This document shows, piece by piece, positions 56,304 to 64,000 of a stretch of DNA of 64,000 nt. The notes beneath the pieces are model-generated. The model did not search any database, was not told where the DNA came from, and saw nothing but the letters and a program-made list of their open reading frames with translations. Source of the stretch: Symploca sp. SIO2E9. GTDB lineage: Bacteria; Cyanobacteriota; Cyanobacteriia; Cyanobacteriales; Coleofasciculaceae. The stretch lies in assembly GCA_010692645.1 (NCBI GenBank), contig JAAHGS010000003.1, positions 84,306 to 148,305 of the forward strand. Reading direction: 5' to 3'. Within the stretch, counting starts at the first letter, position 1, and each line of letters opens with the position of its first letter. A program made the position numbers and the translations under genes.

Positions 56304-57212
56304 ATGAGAGAACGTATTGAGCAGCTCCAGGAAAATCTGGGTCTTACCATTGTTGGTAAAATTGATGCTATTCGCCTAGTACTAGTGGCGCTGCTAGCGG
56401 GTGGTCATGCACTGCTTGAAGATGTTCCTGGTGTCGGTAAGACTCTGTTGGCTAAATCTTTGGCTCGTTCTATTGATGGCAAGTTTCAGCGTATTCAATG
56501 CACTCCTGATCTCTTGCCTACAGATATCACTGGTACCAATATTTGGAATCAGGGCAAACGTGAGTTTGAATTTCTCCCTGGTCCAGTGTTTGCTAATATT
56601 CTACTGACAGATGAAATCAATCGGGCGACACCGCGTACTCAATCTGCCTTGTTAGAGGTGATGGAGGAACGACAAATCACAGTTGATGGCTTGTCTCGCA
56701 GCGTACCCCAACCTTTTTTTGTGATTGCTACTCAAAATCCAATTGAATATCAAGGTACTTTTCCCTTACCTGAGGCACAAATGGACCGCTTTACCCTATC
56801 TTTAAGCTTGGGCTATCCTACCCGAGAAGAAGAACTCCAAATGCTGAAGCGGCATCAGGAGGGCATGATCATTTCGGAGCTAAAGCCCTGCATTTCCACT
56901 CAAGAGGTTTTAGAGTTACAGCGTCTTTGCTCTCAGGTAAAAGTAGAGAATTCCTTGCAAGAGTATATCATTGACTTGGTAAGAGCTTCCCGCGAAGCCG
57001 AAGACGTAACTTTGGGGGTTAGCCCTCGCGGTAGTGTTGCCCTACAGCGAACGACTAAGGCACTAGCCTTCATTGATGGTCGAGACTATGCTCTTCCTGA
57101 TGATATCAAGTTCCTGGCACCTCACGTACTTTCTCATCGTCTAATTCCCACAGGAGGGCGTAGAGCTAAGACAATTGTTGAACGGCTGCTACACTCCGTA
57201 CCAATTCCTTAG
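56304..57212 (+). CDS. MoxR-family AAA+ ATPase
   Basis: 302 residues. Walker A EDVPGVGKTLLAKSLA (about 38-53), Walker B ILLTDEINRATPRTQSALLE, sensor FFVIATQNPIEYQGTFPLPE and GVSPRGSVALQRTTKA in the lid. MoxR ATPases are chaperones that activate metal-enzyme or von Willebrand factor complexes; no VWA gene follows here, but a cytochrome gene starts about 40 bp downstream. Confidence 0.9.
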   Translation: MRERIEQLQENLGLTIVGKIDAIRLVLVALLAGGHALLEDVPGVGKTLLAKSLARSIDGKFQRIQCTPDLLPTDITGTNIWNQGKREFEFLPGPVFANILLTDEINRATPRTQSALLEVMEERQITVDGLSRSVPQPFFVIATQNPIEYQGTFPLPEAQMDRFTLSLSLGYPTREEELQMLKRHQEGMIISELKPCISTQEVLELQRLCSQVKVENSLQEYIIDLVRASREAEDVTLGVSPRGSVALQRTTKALAFIDGRDYALPDDIKFLAPHVLSHRLIPTGGRRAKTIVERLLHSVPIP

Positions 57213-57251
57213 ATTGATTTGGGTGAACTACCTAAACTAAATCAAAGATTT

Positions 57252-57830
57252 ATGTTAAAGCGCGTGAACTCAAGAATTCGACAGCAAAGACCATTACTTC
57301 CCAGCAGACGCCGCCAGAAATCGCCTGTAATTGTTTTGCTGCTGTTAATATTGACGAGCCTATGTCTGGGATGGGGCATGGAGTTAGCACTTTGGTCTAA
57401 TGGTAAGCCAGATCTCAGAGCTCAAGCTCAAGTCGCCGTAAAGGGTACAGTTGACATCGTTCCGGAGGGCTATCGACTAGGACAACAACTTTACTTAGAA
57501 AACTGCGGCAGCTGTCACATTCCCCTACCACCAGAGGTAATGCCCACAGCAACTTGGCGCGAACTACTTTTAGATTTAAATGAACACTATGGTAAGCGCG
57601 TCGATCCAATTCTTCGTCCGTCTTTGCTAGCGATGTGGGGTTACATTCGCCAATTCTCTCGTCCCCTCAAAGAAAAGGAAGCAACTCCCTATCGCCTGAC
57701 GCAATCCCGCTATTTTAAAGCGCTACATCCACAAGTTGAATTTCCTGAAACTGTTAGACCCGCTACCTGTGTTAGTTGTCACCCTGGTGCAGCTCAATAT
57801 GATTACCGGAGTCTGACTCCTGAATGGTAA
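57252..57830 (+). CDS. Membrane-anchored diheme cytochrome c
   Basis: 192 residues from the ATG at 57252; a TTG at 57219 is possible. An N-terminal transmembrane helix (SPVIVLLLLILTSLCLGWGM) is followed by two heme motifs, CGSCH and CVSCH, near the middle and the C-terminus. The pattern LENCGSCHIPLPPEVMPTAT matches the dihaem cytochrome c family (DHC). Its partner and role are unknown. It follows moxR by ~40 bp, suggesting co-transcription. Confidence 0.82.
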   Translation: MLKRVNSRIRQQRPLLPSRRRQKSPVIVLLLLILTSLCLGWGMELALWSNGKPDLRAQAQVAVKGTVDIVPEGYRLGQQLYLENCGSCHIPLPPEVMPTATWRELLLDLNEHYGKRVDPILRPSLLAMWGYIRQFSRPLKEKEATPYRLTQSRYFKALHPQVEFPETVRPATCVSCHPGAAQYDYRSLTPEW

Positions 57831-57867
57831 TTTCTAAATGCTTGCTACAAATACTTTTTAACGGGAC

Positions 57868-57998
57868 TTAGACAAAAATCAAGTCCAAATAAAGCCCAAA
57901 CTGGCTTTGTAAGCAGCTTTCCACGTCACGATTCAGGGTTAGCCAATCAAAGAAACGATGCTGACCCTCTGGGTACAGACGTGGGGCTTCTTGCAGGA
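57868..57998 (-). other. Unassigned ORF remnant
   Basis: The minus strand reads VLQEAPRLYPEGQHRFFDWL then TLNRDVESCLQSQFGLYLDL and a stop. The composition looks like real protein, but a stop lies two codons upstream and no start or family is clear. Possibly the tail of a lost gene next to the FAD protein gene. Confidence 0.35.
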
Positions 57999-58010
57999 CT
58001 TGCTAAAAAA

Positions 58011-59222
58011 TCACCCAATCGCCAAACTGGGTTTAACAATTGCTGGCACGATACGTTGACACGCCATTTTCCCACCGCCAATATTTCTGGCAACAGGACC
58101 AATTTGCAAAGCAACCAAACCCCCCATGATAAACAAGTTGGACTTGGGCAGACGTAAATGTTTGTCTAGTATGGGTAAACCGTTAACTATTTCTGTGGGA
58201 TAAGCCTCAAGTACGTCTTGTAACAAAGGATGCTCTTTGGCATTAAATCTCGTACCAGTAGCTAACCAAATACGGTTAAATTGATGTTTGCTTCCATCGT
58301 GACAATGAACCTGCCAGAGATTTTCTTGCCACTGTGCGTCGCTGACTTGACAGCTTTCATCGATCCTCACCCTACCTTGATGAGATGCTTTTCTTAATTG
58401 CAGCATCATTTCGGGAGTTATCGAACCACCATTACGGGCTTGCTGTATTTGCTGGTAACGGGCAGACCAATCGGTTTCGGCGTGAAAGTCTTTGAGATAT
58501 TTTGGTCCTAACCAACCAGGATCGGCATCAAAGATTTTTGACTGTAACTGTTTTCTAGTCATTAGGGTTACAGTTGCACCCAAATTTATTGCACCTTTGG
58601 CTAAATGTCCGCTAGTTAAACCACCACCAACGATTAAAATCTTTTCTCCCGTTAACTTAAGTTGGTTTAAATTTACCTGTTGAGAATGACATAATCTATC
58701 TGAGGGGTAATTTGAGGTAATTTTTTCTACCCAATTGGGAAGCTGCACTTTACCACTTCCCGTAGCTAGTACCACTCTACGTGCAATAATAGTTTCTTCC
58801 GTATTTAAAACTAATTGAAATCGAGAGCGAGAAACATGTTCAATCGGTAAAATCTTAATTACTTTAGCTGGATAAACCTTATCTGTTAACTTCCAGCGAT
58901 GAATTACTTGATCGCAGAAATCATTAAATAGCTTTGTTCCTGGTCTATCATAAGGAGGAAATAACTCGTTATATCTATGTTCGGCAAAGGTTCTTAATTG
59001 ATGGGGGTTGGGATCGGGATGATGAACAGCAGGCGATCGCAGATAGGGAATTTGTTGTGCTGCAAATTGTTGCTGCCATTGACTCAGCCAAGTCCGACTG
59101 GGATCGAAAACTAGAAATTTATGATAGTGCTTCGCGCTTTTTTGTAACAGATGGGTGGTTAAAGTAAGAGCCTGAACTCCTGCACCAACAATCGCTAGGT
59201 CTATATAATTGGGTAGCTTCAC
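58011..59222 (-). CDS. FAD/NAD(P)-binding oxidoreductase, Zur-linked
   Basis: 403 residues. N-terminal dinucleotide fold LAIVGAGVQALTLTTHLLQ, a second Rossmann motif ILIVGGGLTSGHLAKGAINL near residue 195 and the LATGSGKVQLP and WLATGTRF blocks. These resemble flavin monooxygenase/lysine-ornithine hydroxylase-like proteins of the FAD-binding family. Substrate unknown. A near-consensus Zur box begins 14 bp upstream of its ATG, so zinc-responsive expression is likely. Confidence 0.82.
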   Translation of the reverse strand: MKLPNYIDLAIVGAGVQALTLTTHLLQKSAKHYHKFLVFDPSRTWLSQWQQQFAAQQIPYLRSPAVHHPDPNPHQLRTFAEHRYNELFPPYDRPGTKLFNDFCDQVIHRWKLTDKVYPAKVIKILPIEHVSRSRFQLVLNTEETIIARRVVLATGSGKVQLPNWVEKITSNYPSDRLCHSQQVNLNQLKLTGEKILIVGGGLTSGHLAKGAINLGATVTLMTRKQLQSKIFDADPGWLGPKYLKDFHAETDWSARYQQIQQARNGGSITPEMMLQLRKASHQGRVRIDESCQVSDAQWQENLWQVHCHDGSKHQFNRIWLATGTRFNAKEHPLLQDVLEAYPTEIVNGLPILDKHLRLPKSNLFIMGGLVALQIGPVARNIGGGKMACQRIVPAIVKPSLAIG

Positions 59223-59235
59223 TCGCCAAAAATAA

Positions 59236-59250
59236 TGATAATGATTATCT
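59236..59250. promoter_or_regulatory. Zur box 1 in divergent promoter
   Basis: TGATAATGATTATCT matches the cyanobacterial Zur 7-1-7 palindrome (TGATAATnATTATCA) at 14 of 15 positions. It sits 14 bp from the FAD gene start and is the strongest metal-regulator site in the window. Confidence 0.75.
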
Positions 59251-59261
59251 CTATTACTATA

Positions 59262-59276
59262 TAATAATCATTATTA
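59262..59276. promoter_or_regulatory. Zur-type box 2 in divergent promoter
   Basis: TAATAATCATTATTA is a perfect 7-1-7 palindrome 11 bp after box 1 and 30 bp before the hemB-fragment ATG. It is less close to the consensus than box 1 but may serve the plus-strand operon. Confidence 0.6.
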
Positions 59277-59306
59277 TTTTAATTGGCGAGCTTATAACTA
59301 GGCTTT

Positions 59307-59411
59307 ATGACTTCTCCTAATCAACATCTATCTTTATTCCATCGTCCTCGTCGCCTCCGTCGCACCGCATCCTTACGCCTTATGGTGCGGGAAAACCAAT
59401 TGACAGTTGAA
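59307..59411 (+). pseudogene. hemB (porphobilinogen synthase) N-terminal fragment
   Basis: About 35 codons (MTSPNQHLSLFHRPRRLRRT then ASLRLMVRENQLTVE) match the N-terminus of delta-aminolevulinate dehydratase. The reading frame then enters non-homologous DNA (GASRARGS...) and stops at 59495. The rest of hemB is gone. It is directly preceded by the Zur boxes; a zinc-regulated hemB2 exists in other cyanobacteria. Confidence 0.75.
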
Positions 59412-59433
59412 GGAGCCTCCAGGGCCCGAGGGA

Positions 59434-59467
59434 GTATTTGGATGGGGATTGGCCCCCAACCAAATAC
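59434..59467. repeat. Hairpin at the hemB break point
   Basis: Arms GTATTTGGATGGGG and CCCCCAACCAAATAC form a 14-15-bp imperfect stem, followed by GTGGGGGATTTAAACCC. The structure resembles the scaffold/right end of IS605-type elements and probably marks the DNA that replaced hemB. Confidence 0.55.
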
Positions 59468-59546
59468 AAGCGACTTAAAGAAGTGGGGGATTTAAACCCT
59501 TGCTCACTCTCTTGCCTCCTGCCTTCGTTGAAGTTAGAAAGATACA

Positions 59547-60299
59547 ATGATTATTGCCGTAGTCAGTCCTCCAGGTGCGGGTAAAACCCACTGGATTAGC
59601 CAACAAATAGCCCAAACCAATAAACCTGTAGGTTATTTCAGTCCCCAAACCGATTCTCTACCCATTGATGCCATATATCTGCAAAGTGAATACCCTCAAC
59701 TAAAGCTTTATTGGACGGGGGAAGAAGCGGAATTAAACAAAACCATTACTTATCTGGAGATTCCCTGGTATTTGGATTTAGCAGGAATTGAACCTTTACT
59801 GCAAACTTTTAACTCCCATCGAGTAGCCATAATTCCAGAGGATACAGATAGTACACAATTAAAGACTTGGGCGGATGAAATTATTCCAGGAGATGGCATC
59901 ACTAAGCCAACTACAGCCTTACAGATTCATCGGGGAGTTTTGACGGGGGAAATCTTAGATTTTGATAGCCTAGCTACTTTTTGGCTGGAACTTACCCAAG
60001 GTGCTTATGGTGAAGTGATTCGGGCAAAGGGAATCTTCGATTTAGTGGACGGACAAATTTATTATGGTGACTTTAGATCTGGGGAGTTAGAATTAAAATT
60101 TAAACCCTTAAATTTGCCTCGTTGGTTAAATGGTAAACCAGACCGCAAGAGTGGTTTTGAAATAGTGGGTAGTAACTTAGACAAAGTTGAAATTGCCCAA
60201 ACCGTCCGAGATTGTTGTGTTCCCGAATCGGCAATTAATTATTACCAACAACAATTAAAAGAAACTTTAGCAACCGAACCAGAGGTGGAAGTAGTATGA
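59547..60299 (+). CDS. COG0523/CobW-like P-loop NTPase
   Basis: 250 residues. Walker A VSPPGAGKTHW is at the N-terminus; the C-terminal part has the CobW-C like region (ELTQGAYGEVIRAKGIFDLV, KPLNLPRWLNGKPDRKSGFE). The CxCC metal motif of canonical COG0523 GTPases is not seen, so it is a divergent form. COG0523 proteins are putative zinc metallochaperones under Zur control. Its stop overlaps the ATG of the phosphoesterase gene (ATGA), indicating an operon. Confidence 0.75.
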   Translation: MIIAVVSPPGAGKTHWISQQIAQTNKPVGYFSPQTDSLPIDAIYLQSEYPQLKLYWTGEEAELNKTITYLEIPWYLDLAGIEPLLQTFNSHRVAIIPEDTDSTQLKTWADEIIPGDGITKPTTALQIHRGVLTGEILDFDSLATFWLELTQGAYGEVIRAKGIFDLVDGQIYYGDFRSGELELKFKPLNLPRWLNGKPDRKSGFEIVGSNLDKVEIAQTVRDCCVPESAINYYQQQLKETLATEPEVEVV

Positions 60300-61111
60300 A
60301 AATAGCAGTAATGTCCTGTATTCATGGTAATTATGCAGCTTTAGATGCCGTTTTACTGGATATTGAACTACAAAAAGCCGAAAAGATTTATTGTCTCGGC
60401 GATCTAGTAGGTTATGGACCCTATCCCAATGCGGTAGTCGAACAAATTCGTTCTTTAGATATTCCCACTGTACAAGGTTGTTGGGATGAAGATATTGTAG
60501 AAGGATTGAACGCCTGTGAATGTAGTTATCCTTCCCTGTTGGCGGAAAAAAGAGGTAAAATCGCCCACGAATGGACAAATAAAGAGGTACACCCCGAAGT
60601 TCGGGAATATTTGGCACAACTACCCCATACCTATAAAGAAGATAATCTCTGTTTCGTACATGGTAGTCCTAATAGCAACCACGAGTATTTGTTACCCGAA
60701 ATGGATGCTTTTACTGCTTTAGAAAGAGTTCTCTCCAGCGATGCAGATATATTATTTTGCGGACATACCCACGTTCCCTATGTCCGCACCCTAGATTCTG
60801 GACAATTACAGGTTAAAGTCTGTCAACCCAGTAGAAACGAACAACCTACTATTAGTTTTAATACTCCTGTAAAGCGAATTATCAATGTCGGTTCGGTAGG
60901 CGAACCCCGTCATGGTCGTCCAAATGCTACCTATGTTATCTATGACACGGATACACAAGCAGTAAGCTTGCGGGAAGTAGAGTATGACTATCAAACAACC
61001 TGCGCTGCCATTTTAGATGCTGGTTTACCGCCAATTTTTGCTTGGCGTTTGGCTAGGGGTTTAGAATTTGCCGAAAAAGCGGACGATCCGACTCATGTGT
61101 GTGAGAGGTAA
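60296..61111 (+). CDS. Calcineurin-like metallophosphoesterase
   Basis: 271 residues. The metal motifs are intact: SCIHGNYAAL (D replaced by Cys at the first position, His kept), CLGDLVGYGPYP (GDLVGYGP), CFVHGSPNSNHEYL and FCGHTHVPYVR. The NVGSVGEPR block is typical. The group is YfcE-like, acting on phosphodiesters or nucleotides; substrate unknown. It follows the COG0523-like gene with overlap. After it an IS1341-like element interrupts the operon. Confidence 0.85.
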   Translation: MKIAVMSCIHGNYAALDAVLLDIELQKAEKIYCLGDLVGYGPYPNAVVEQIRSLDIPTVQGCWDEDIVEGLNACECSYPSLLAEKRGKIAHEWTNKEVHPEVREYLAQLPHTYKEDNLCFVHGSPNSNHEYLLPEMDAFTALERVLSSDADILFCGHTHVPYVRTLDSGQLQVKVCQPSRNEQPTISFNTPVKRIINVGSVGEPRHGRPNATYVIYDTDTQAVSLREVEYDYQTTCAAILDAGLPPIFAWRLARGLEFAEKADDPTHVCER

Positions 61112-61124
61112 ATTAAATTACCTA

Positions 61125-62475
61125 ATCCGGCAAGAATGCCCTCGCTTTTAGCGACGGGATGAATCGGAGCGTGAAGAGCATTTATGCTATTATTTTGTCA
61201 TGACGTATTGGTGATAAATGATAGTCTACGAAGCCAAGTTAAAAGGTAGTCAACATCAGTATGAAAGGTTAAACGAAGCCATTCGTACTGGTTTGTTTAT
61301 TCGCAACTCTTGTCTTCGCTTTTGGGAAGATGGTAACGCCAAAAGCCGCAATGACTTATATAAGTACGTCACTCGACTGGCTAAAGATGCTGAGTTTCCT
61401 TGGGCTAAAAAGCTTAACTCTCAAGCCCGTCAAGCCATGGCAGAACGTACTTGGGCAGCTATCTCTAGATTTTTTGATAACTGCAAAAAACAGATACCAG
61501 GGAAGAAGGGGTACCCCAAGTACAAGAAAAATAGACCTAACCACGGTTCTGTTGAGTACAAAGTGACGGGATGGAAACTCTCTGAAAATAGAGACAGAAT
61601 AACCTTCACTGATGGCTTTAAAGCTGGTGGGTTTAAGCTGTACGGTAGTCGAGACTTGAACTACTACCAATTAGAGCAAATCAAACGAGTTAGAGTAGTA
61701 CGCAGAGCTGATGGGTTTTATGCTCAGTTCTGCATCGACTATGACCGGAGTGAAGAAAAAAAACCCACAGGTAAAACTGTAGGACTTGATGTAGGCATTT
61801 CTGCTTTCTATACAGACTCAGATGGCAACAAGATTGATAATCCCAAGTATCTGAGAAAGTCTCAAAAGGCGCTTAAGCGCCTGCAAAGACGAGTCTGTCG
61901 AAAGTTCAAGAAGAACTCTACTCACTCGAGTAACTACAACAAAGCCAAGCAAAAGCTTGCAAAAAAGCACCTTAAGGTAAGTAGGCAGCGTAAAGACTTT
62001 GCGGTTAAGAGTGCATTGTGCGTAGTCCGGTCTAACGACTTGGTGGCCTACGAAGACTTGAAGGTGGCAAACATGGTTAAAAATCACAAGCTAGCTAAAT
62101 CTATTTCTGATGCTAGCTGGACACAGTTTAGGACTTGGCTGGAGTATTTTGGGAAAGTATTTGGCACTGTAACAGTTGCTATACCTCCTCACTACACCAG
62201 CCAGAACTGTTCTAATTGCGGCACAACTGTTAAAAAATCTCTCAGCACTCGCACCCATAAGTGTGGCTGTGGGACTGTCTTAGACCGCGACGAGAACGCA
62301 GCGAAGAATATCCTCAAGTTAGGACTACGTACTGTAGGGCATACAGGAACGTTCCAGTCACAGTACTGGATCAACGCTTCCGGACAGACGAGCCTATGGT
62401 GTCTTGATGAAAGTCAAGACACTAAGTTCGCTGGTTGAAGGAAGAATCCCTCGTCTCTGGCGAGGGAGTGTCAAT
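61125..62475 (+). mobile_element. IS1341-like element (tnpB only)
   Basis: Left end with a hairpin (CCGGCAAGAATGCCCTCGC then TTTTAGCGACGGGATGAATC, 61131-61172) and right end with GGAAGAATCCCTCGTCTCTG then GCGAGGGAGTGTCAA (62440-62475). No tnpA is inside. The element lies precisely between two phosphoesterase-like genes that read in the same direction. Confidence 0.7.
61218..62438 (+). CDS. tnpB: TnpB, RNA-guided nuclease of IS200/IS605 family
   Basis: 406 residues, full length. RuvC-like catalytic residues are present: D191 (VGLDVGIS), E279 (AYEDLK) and D358 (LDRDEN). The zinc finger reads CSNCG ... HKCGCG. The N-terminus (MIVYEAKLKGSQHQYERLNE) is typical. TnpB uses an omega-RNA encoded at the 3' end of the element to cut target DNA, and so helps retain the element. 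It appears intact. Confidence 0.93.
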   Translation: MIVYEAKLKGSQHQYERLNEAIRTGLFIRNSCLRFWEDGNAKSRNDLYKYVTRLAKDAEFPWAKKLNSQARQAMAERTWAAISRFFDNCKKQIPGKKGYPKYKKNRPNHGSVEYKVTGWKLSENRDRITFTDGFKAGGFKLYGSRDLNYYQLEQIKRVRVVRRADGFYAQFCIDYDRSEEKKPTGKTVGLDVGISAFYTDSDGNKIDNPKYLRKSQKALKRLQRRVCRKFKKNSTHSSNYNKAKQKLAKKHLKVSRQRKDFAVKSALCVVRSNDLVAYEDLKVANMVKNHKLAKSISDASWTQFRTWLEYFGKVFGTVTVAIPPHYTSQNCSNCGTTVKKSLSTRTHKCGCGTVLDRDENAAKNILKLGLRTVGHTGTFQSQYWINASGQTSLWCLDESQDTKFAG

Positions 62476-62497
62476 TAAATATTTAGATTGAAAATCA

Positions 62498-63220
62498 ATG
62501 TGGGCAATTTTAAGCGGAATTGAAGGGAATATCGCAGCTTACGAAGCAGTATTGGCAGATATCAACCGCCAGCGCTTTAAGGTAGAAGAATTGTATATTT
62601 TGGGCGATATCGTAGCAGCTAACCCAGATAGCGAAAAAGTAATTAAACGAATTCAGAATCCTTTACCTGGAGAATTAGAACCCCAAGTATGCTTTGGCTG
62701 GTGGGAAGAACAATGCTTTGCTTTACACGGTTTGGGTTCGACAGCAGAACCGACAGAATTAATCGATCGCTTTGGCAAAGAAACTGCTAAACTTCTTTGG
62801 GATTCGGTATCTCGCGAAACCGTACAGTGGTTACGCAACTGTCATTTTGGCTTCTTTGAATTAGATTGTTTGTTAATTCACGGTAGCACTGTTAGCGCCA
62901 GCGATGAGTTAACCCCCGAAACCCCACCTTGGCAAATGCTAGACCGCTTGCAAAGAGTCCAGGCAAATCATCTCTTTTGTGGTCGTTCGGGTCAAGTATT
63001 TGAATATCAGCTACAAGGGGGTTCGGTAAATAGTTCGGTGATGACTTTAGATCGCCAGCAACCTGTGCAAACTATTACTGCACCTAAAAGAAGAGTTGTC
63101 GGGGTAGGCAATGTAAGCAGAGAATCAGGAAAGGCTACTTATACACTTTATAGTCCAAATAGCGACCGCTTAGAGTTTAAGACAGTTTACTATGGCAGTA
63201 AAAAAGGGTTTGGGAATTAA
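62498..63220 (+). CDS. Degenerate metallophosphoesterase-like protein
   Basis: 240 residues, clearly related to the gene at 60296 but with key metal ligands changed. The first motif is ILSGIEGN (normally D-x-H), GDIVAANPDS keeps the Asp, LLIHGS is kept, and FCGRSGQVF replaces GHTH. It is therefore a probable inactive paralogue, perhaps a partner subunit. It would have been the next gene of the operon before the IS1341-like element separated them. Confidence 0.75.
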   Translation: MWAILSGIEGNIAAYEAVLADINRQRFKVEELYILGDIVAANPDSEKVIKRIQNPLPGELEPQVCFGWWEEQCFALHGLGSTAEPTELIDRFGKETAKLLWDSVSRETVQWLRNCHFGFFELDCLLIHGSTVSASDELTPETPPWQMLDRLQRVQANHLFCGRSGQVFEYQLQGGSVNSSVMTLDRQQPVQTITAPKRRVVGVGNVSRESGKATYTLYSPNSDRLEFKTVYYGSKKGFGN

Positions 63221-63296
63221 GCAACAAGAAGCATCTCTACTATTTTAAGGCGATCGCTTTACTATTTATCTTAACGTCCGGAGAAGACCCTCACTT

Positions 63297-63734
63297 TTAG
63301 TGATGGGATGAATCCGGACAATCTTGATTTTGAACGTAGACTTTAAGCTGTTCAATAGTCACGCCGCCACAGCTAGCAACAAAATAAGAGCCAGTCCATA
63401 GTACTTTCTTTTTGTAGTAGGTTTGAGCCAATTCAGTTTCAAATTCTCGCCACAGTGTTTTTGAGGCTGTGGCTTTCAAATTAGCGATAATATTGCTCAA
63501 TAACTTGTGAGGAGGATAACTGAGCAATAGATGTACGTGGTCTGCTTCTCCCTTAAATTCAATGACTTTTGAATCCCAGTTTTTTGCGATTGAAGGAAAA
63601 ACCTCAGCCAATCTAATCAGCATGATTTCACTGAGTACCTTGCGTCGATATTTTGTTACAAAAACTATATGTACAGTGAGATTGTATACAGCTCTACGCG
63701 TTTTGTTATAGGGGCTTTTTTGTGTGTTTGACAT
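63297..63734 (-). CDS. tnpA: TnpA, IS200/IS605-family Y1 transposase
   Basis: 145 residues. HUH motif H66-V-H68 (GEADHVHLLLSYPP) and catalytic Tyr133 (EQLKVYVQNQ). NLTVHIVFVTKYRRKVL at the N-terminus is the family signature. It cuts and joins single-stranded element ends. Its stop codon lies inside the left-end hairpin. It appears intact. Confidence 0.93.
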   Translation of the reverse strand: MSNTQKSPYNKTRRAVYNLTVHIVFVTKYRRKVLSEIMLIRLAEVFPSIAKNWDSKVIEFKGEADHVHLLLSYPPHKLLSNIIANLKATASKTLWREFETELAQTYYKKKVLWTGSYFVASCGGVTIEQLKVYVQNQDCPDSSHH

Positions 63735-63786
63735 TTGTATAGTAAGTTGGTTATACTTAGCTTAGCAGTGTTCAAAGGTCGAGGCA

Positions 63787-63873
63787 ATGCTAGTCTACGA
63801 GTTTAAGTTAAAAGCCCACAAGCATCAGTTTGCAGCTATAGACGAAGCAATACGTACAGGTCAATTCATCCGT
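63787..63873 (+). CDS. tnpB: tnpB 5' exon
   Basis: 29 codons, MLVYEFKLKAHKHQFAAIDE then AIRTGQFIR, aligned to MIVYEAKLKGSQHQYERLNE of the intact TnpB. The frame is then interrupted by GTGCGACGTGAAAGTCG, a group II intron 5' end. The remaining exon should lie past the window edge. Confidence 0.8.
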
Positions 63874-64000
63874 GTGCGACGTGAAAGTCGTGTATAGGTG
63901 CATCAGCACTAAAGACTGAGGAGCCGTCTCCTCTATGGGACTCCTTCCCCATATTCCCATGTAAAAGGGTCAAGTACCCCGCCTACCGAAGTAGTAAGCA
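63874..64000 (+). ncRNA. Group II intron, 5' end (partial)
   Basis: GTGCGACGTGAAAGTCGTGT fits the 5' splice consensus GUGYG and the start of domain I. The following AGGTGCATCAGCACTAAAGA, CTGAGGAGCCGTCTCCTC hairpin and GGACTCCTTCCCC are compatible with domain I stems of cyanobacterial introns. The window ends before the reverse transcriptase ORF. Confidence 0.75.

Larger units (their letters stand above)
63276..64000. mobile_element. IS605-type element, partial, interrupted by a group II intron
   Basis: The left end hairpin is at 63276-63318 (CCGGAGAAGACCCTCACTTT then TAGTGATGGGATGAATCCGG). Divergent tnpA (minus) and tnpB (plus) follow, the IS605 arrangement. tnpB is broken after 29 codons by intron sequence, and the right end lies beyond the window. 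Confidence 0.75.

Overview
The window is chromosomal DNA of a cyanobacterium, most likely a filamentous, repeat-rich one. It encodes a phycobilisome rod-core linker (CpcG) and a lyase-type HEAT protein, and the HIP1 octamer GCGATCGC recurs throughout. It also has heptamer tandem repeats (TAAGTAA), many IS200/IS605-type remnants, and WD40/TIR, caspase-like and DUF928 families typical of such genomes.

Layout. 1-367: 3' end of an RTX-type calcium-binding protein. 407-11794: a DNA phosphorothioation island with dndD, dndC, dndB, a second DGQHR protein, a probable PD-(D/E)XK nuclease and a Dnd-associated protein 4. Interspersed are a stand-alone cyanobacteriochrome-like GAF protein, a DUF4213/DUF364 protein and two membrane proteins. 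dndE and dndFGH are not visible. 11791-17009: peptide-binding lipoprotein, small proteins, RluD-type pseudouridine synthase and CpcG. 17462-21934: an AAA+ ATPase of the contractile-injection-system type and a DUF4157 effector-like protein, separated by four tandem copies of a ~235-bp palindromic repeat. 22290-27726: an inverse-autotransporter-like beta-helix protein and a caspase-fold protein lacking the catalytic Cys. 27813-34799: mnmA, DUF924, nnr, a CpeZ-like HEAT protein and thrS preceded by a Zur-like box. 35811-44633: two giant paralogues, each with three TIR domains, one membrane segment and 14 WD40 repeats. 45407-50210: DUF928, pathogen-related-protein homologue, DUF900 hydrolase, Uma2 remnant and hicAB. 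50207-57830: methionine gamma-lyase-like protein, truncated GGDEF regulator, glutaredoxin, MBL hydrolase, ribF, moxR and a cytochrome c. 58011-63220: a divergent locus with two Zur-type boxes: a FAD protein on one side; on the other a hemB fragment, a COG0523-type NTPase and two metallophosphoesterase-like genes split by an IS1341-like element. 63276-64000: an IS605-type element whose tnpB is interrupted by a group II intron that runs off the window.

How the parts work together. The Dnd genes probably make a modification-only or nonstandard phosphorothioate system. The TIR-WD40 pair and hicAB add to a defence-rich neighbourhood. The Zur boxes link thrS and the COG0523 locus as a candidate zinc-starvation regulon. 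A MITE-like element with a variable GGGGAGAT core occurs at least four times. Mobile DNA has remodelled gene ends at many points: hemB, the GGDEF regulator, the DUF928 C-terminus, the TIR-WD40 C-termini and an insertion inside thrS.
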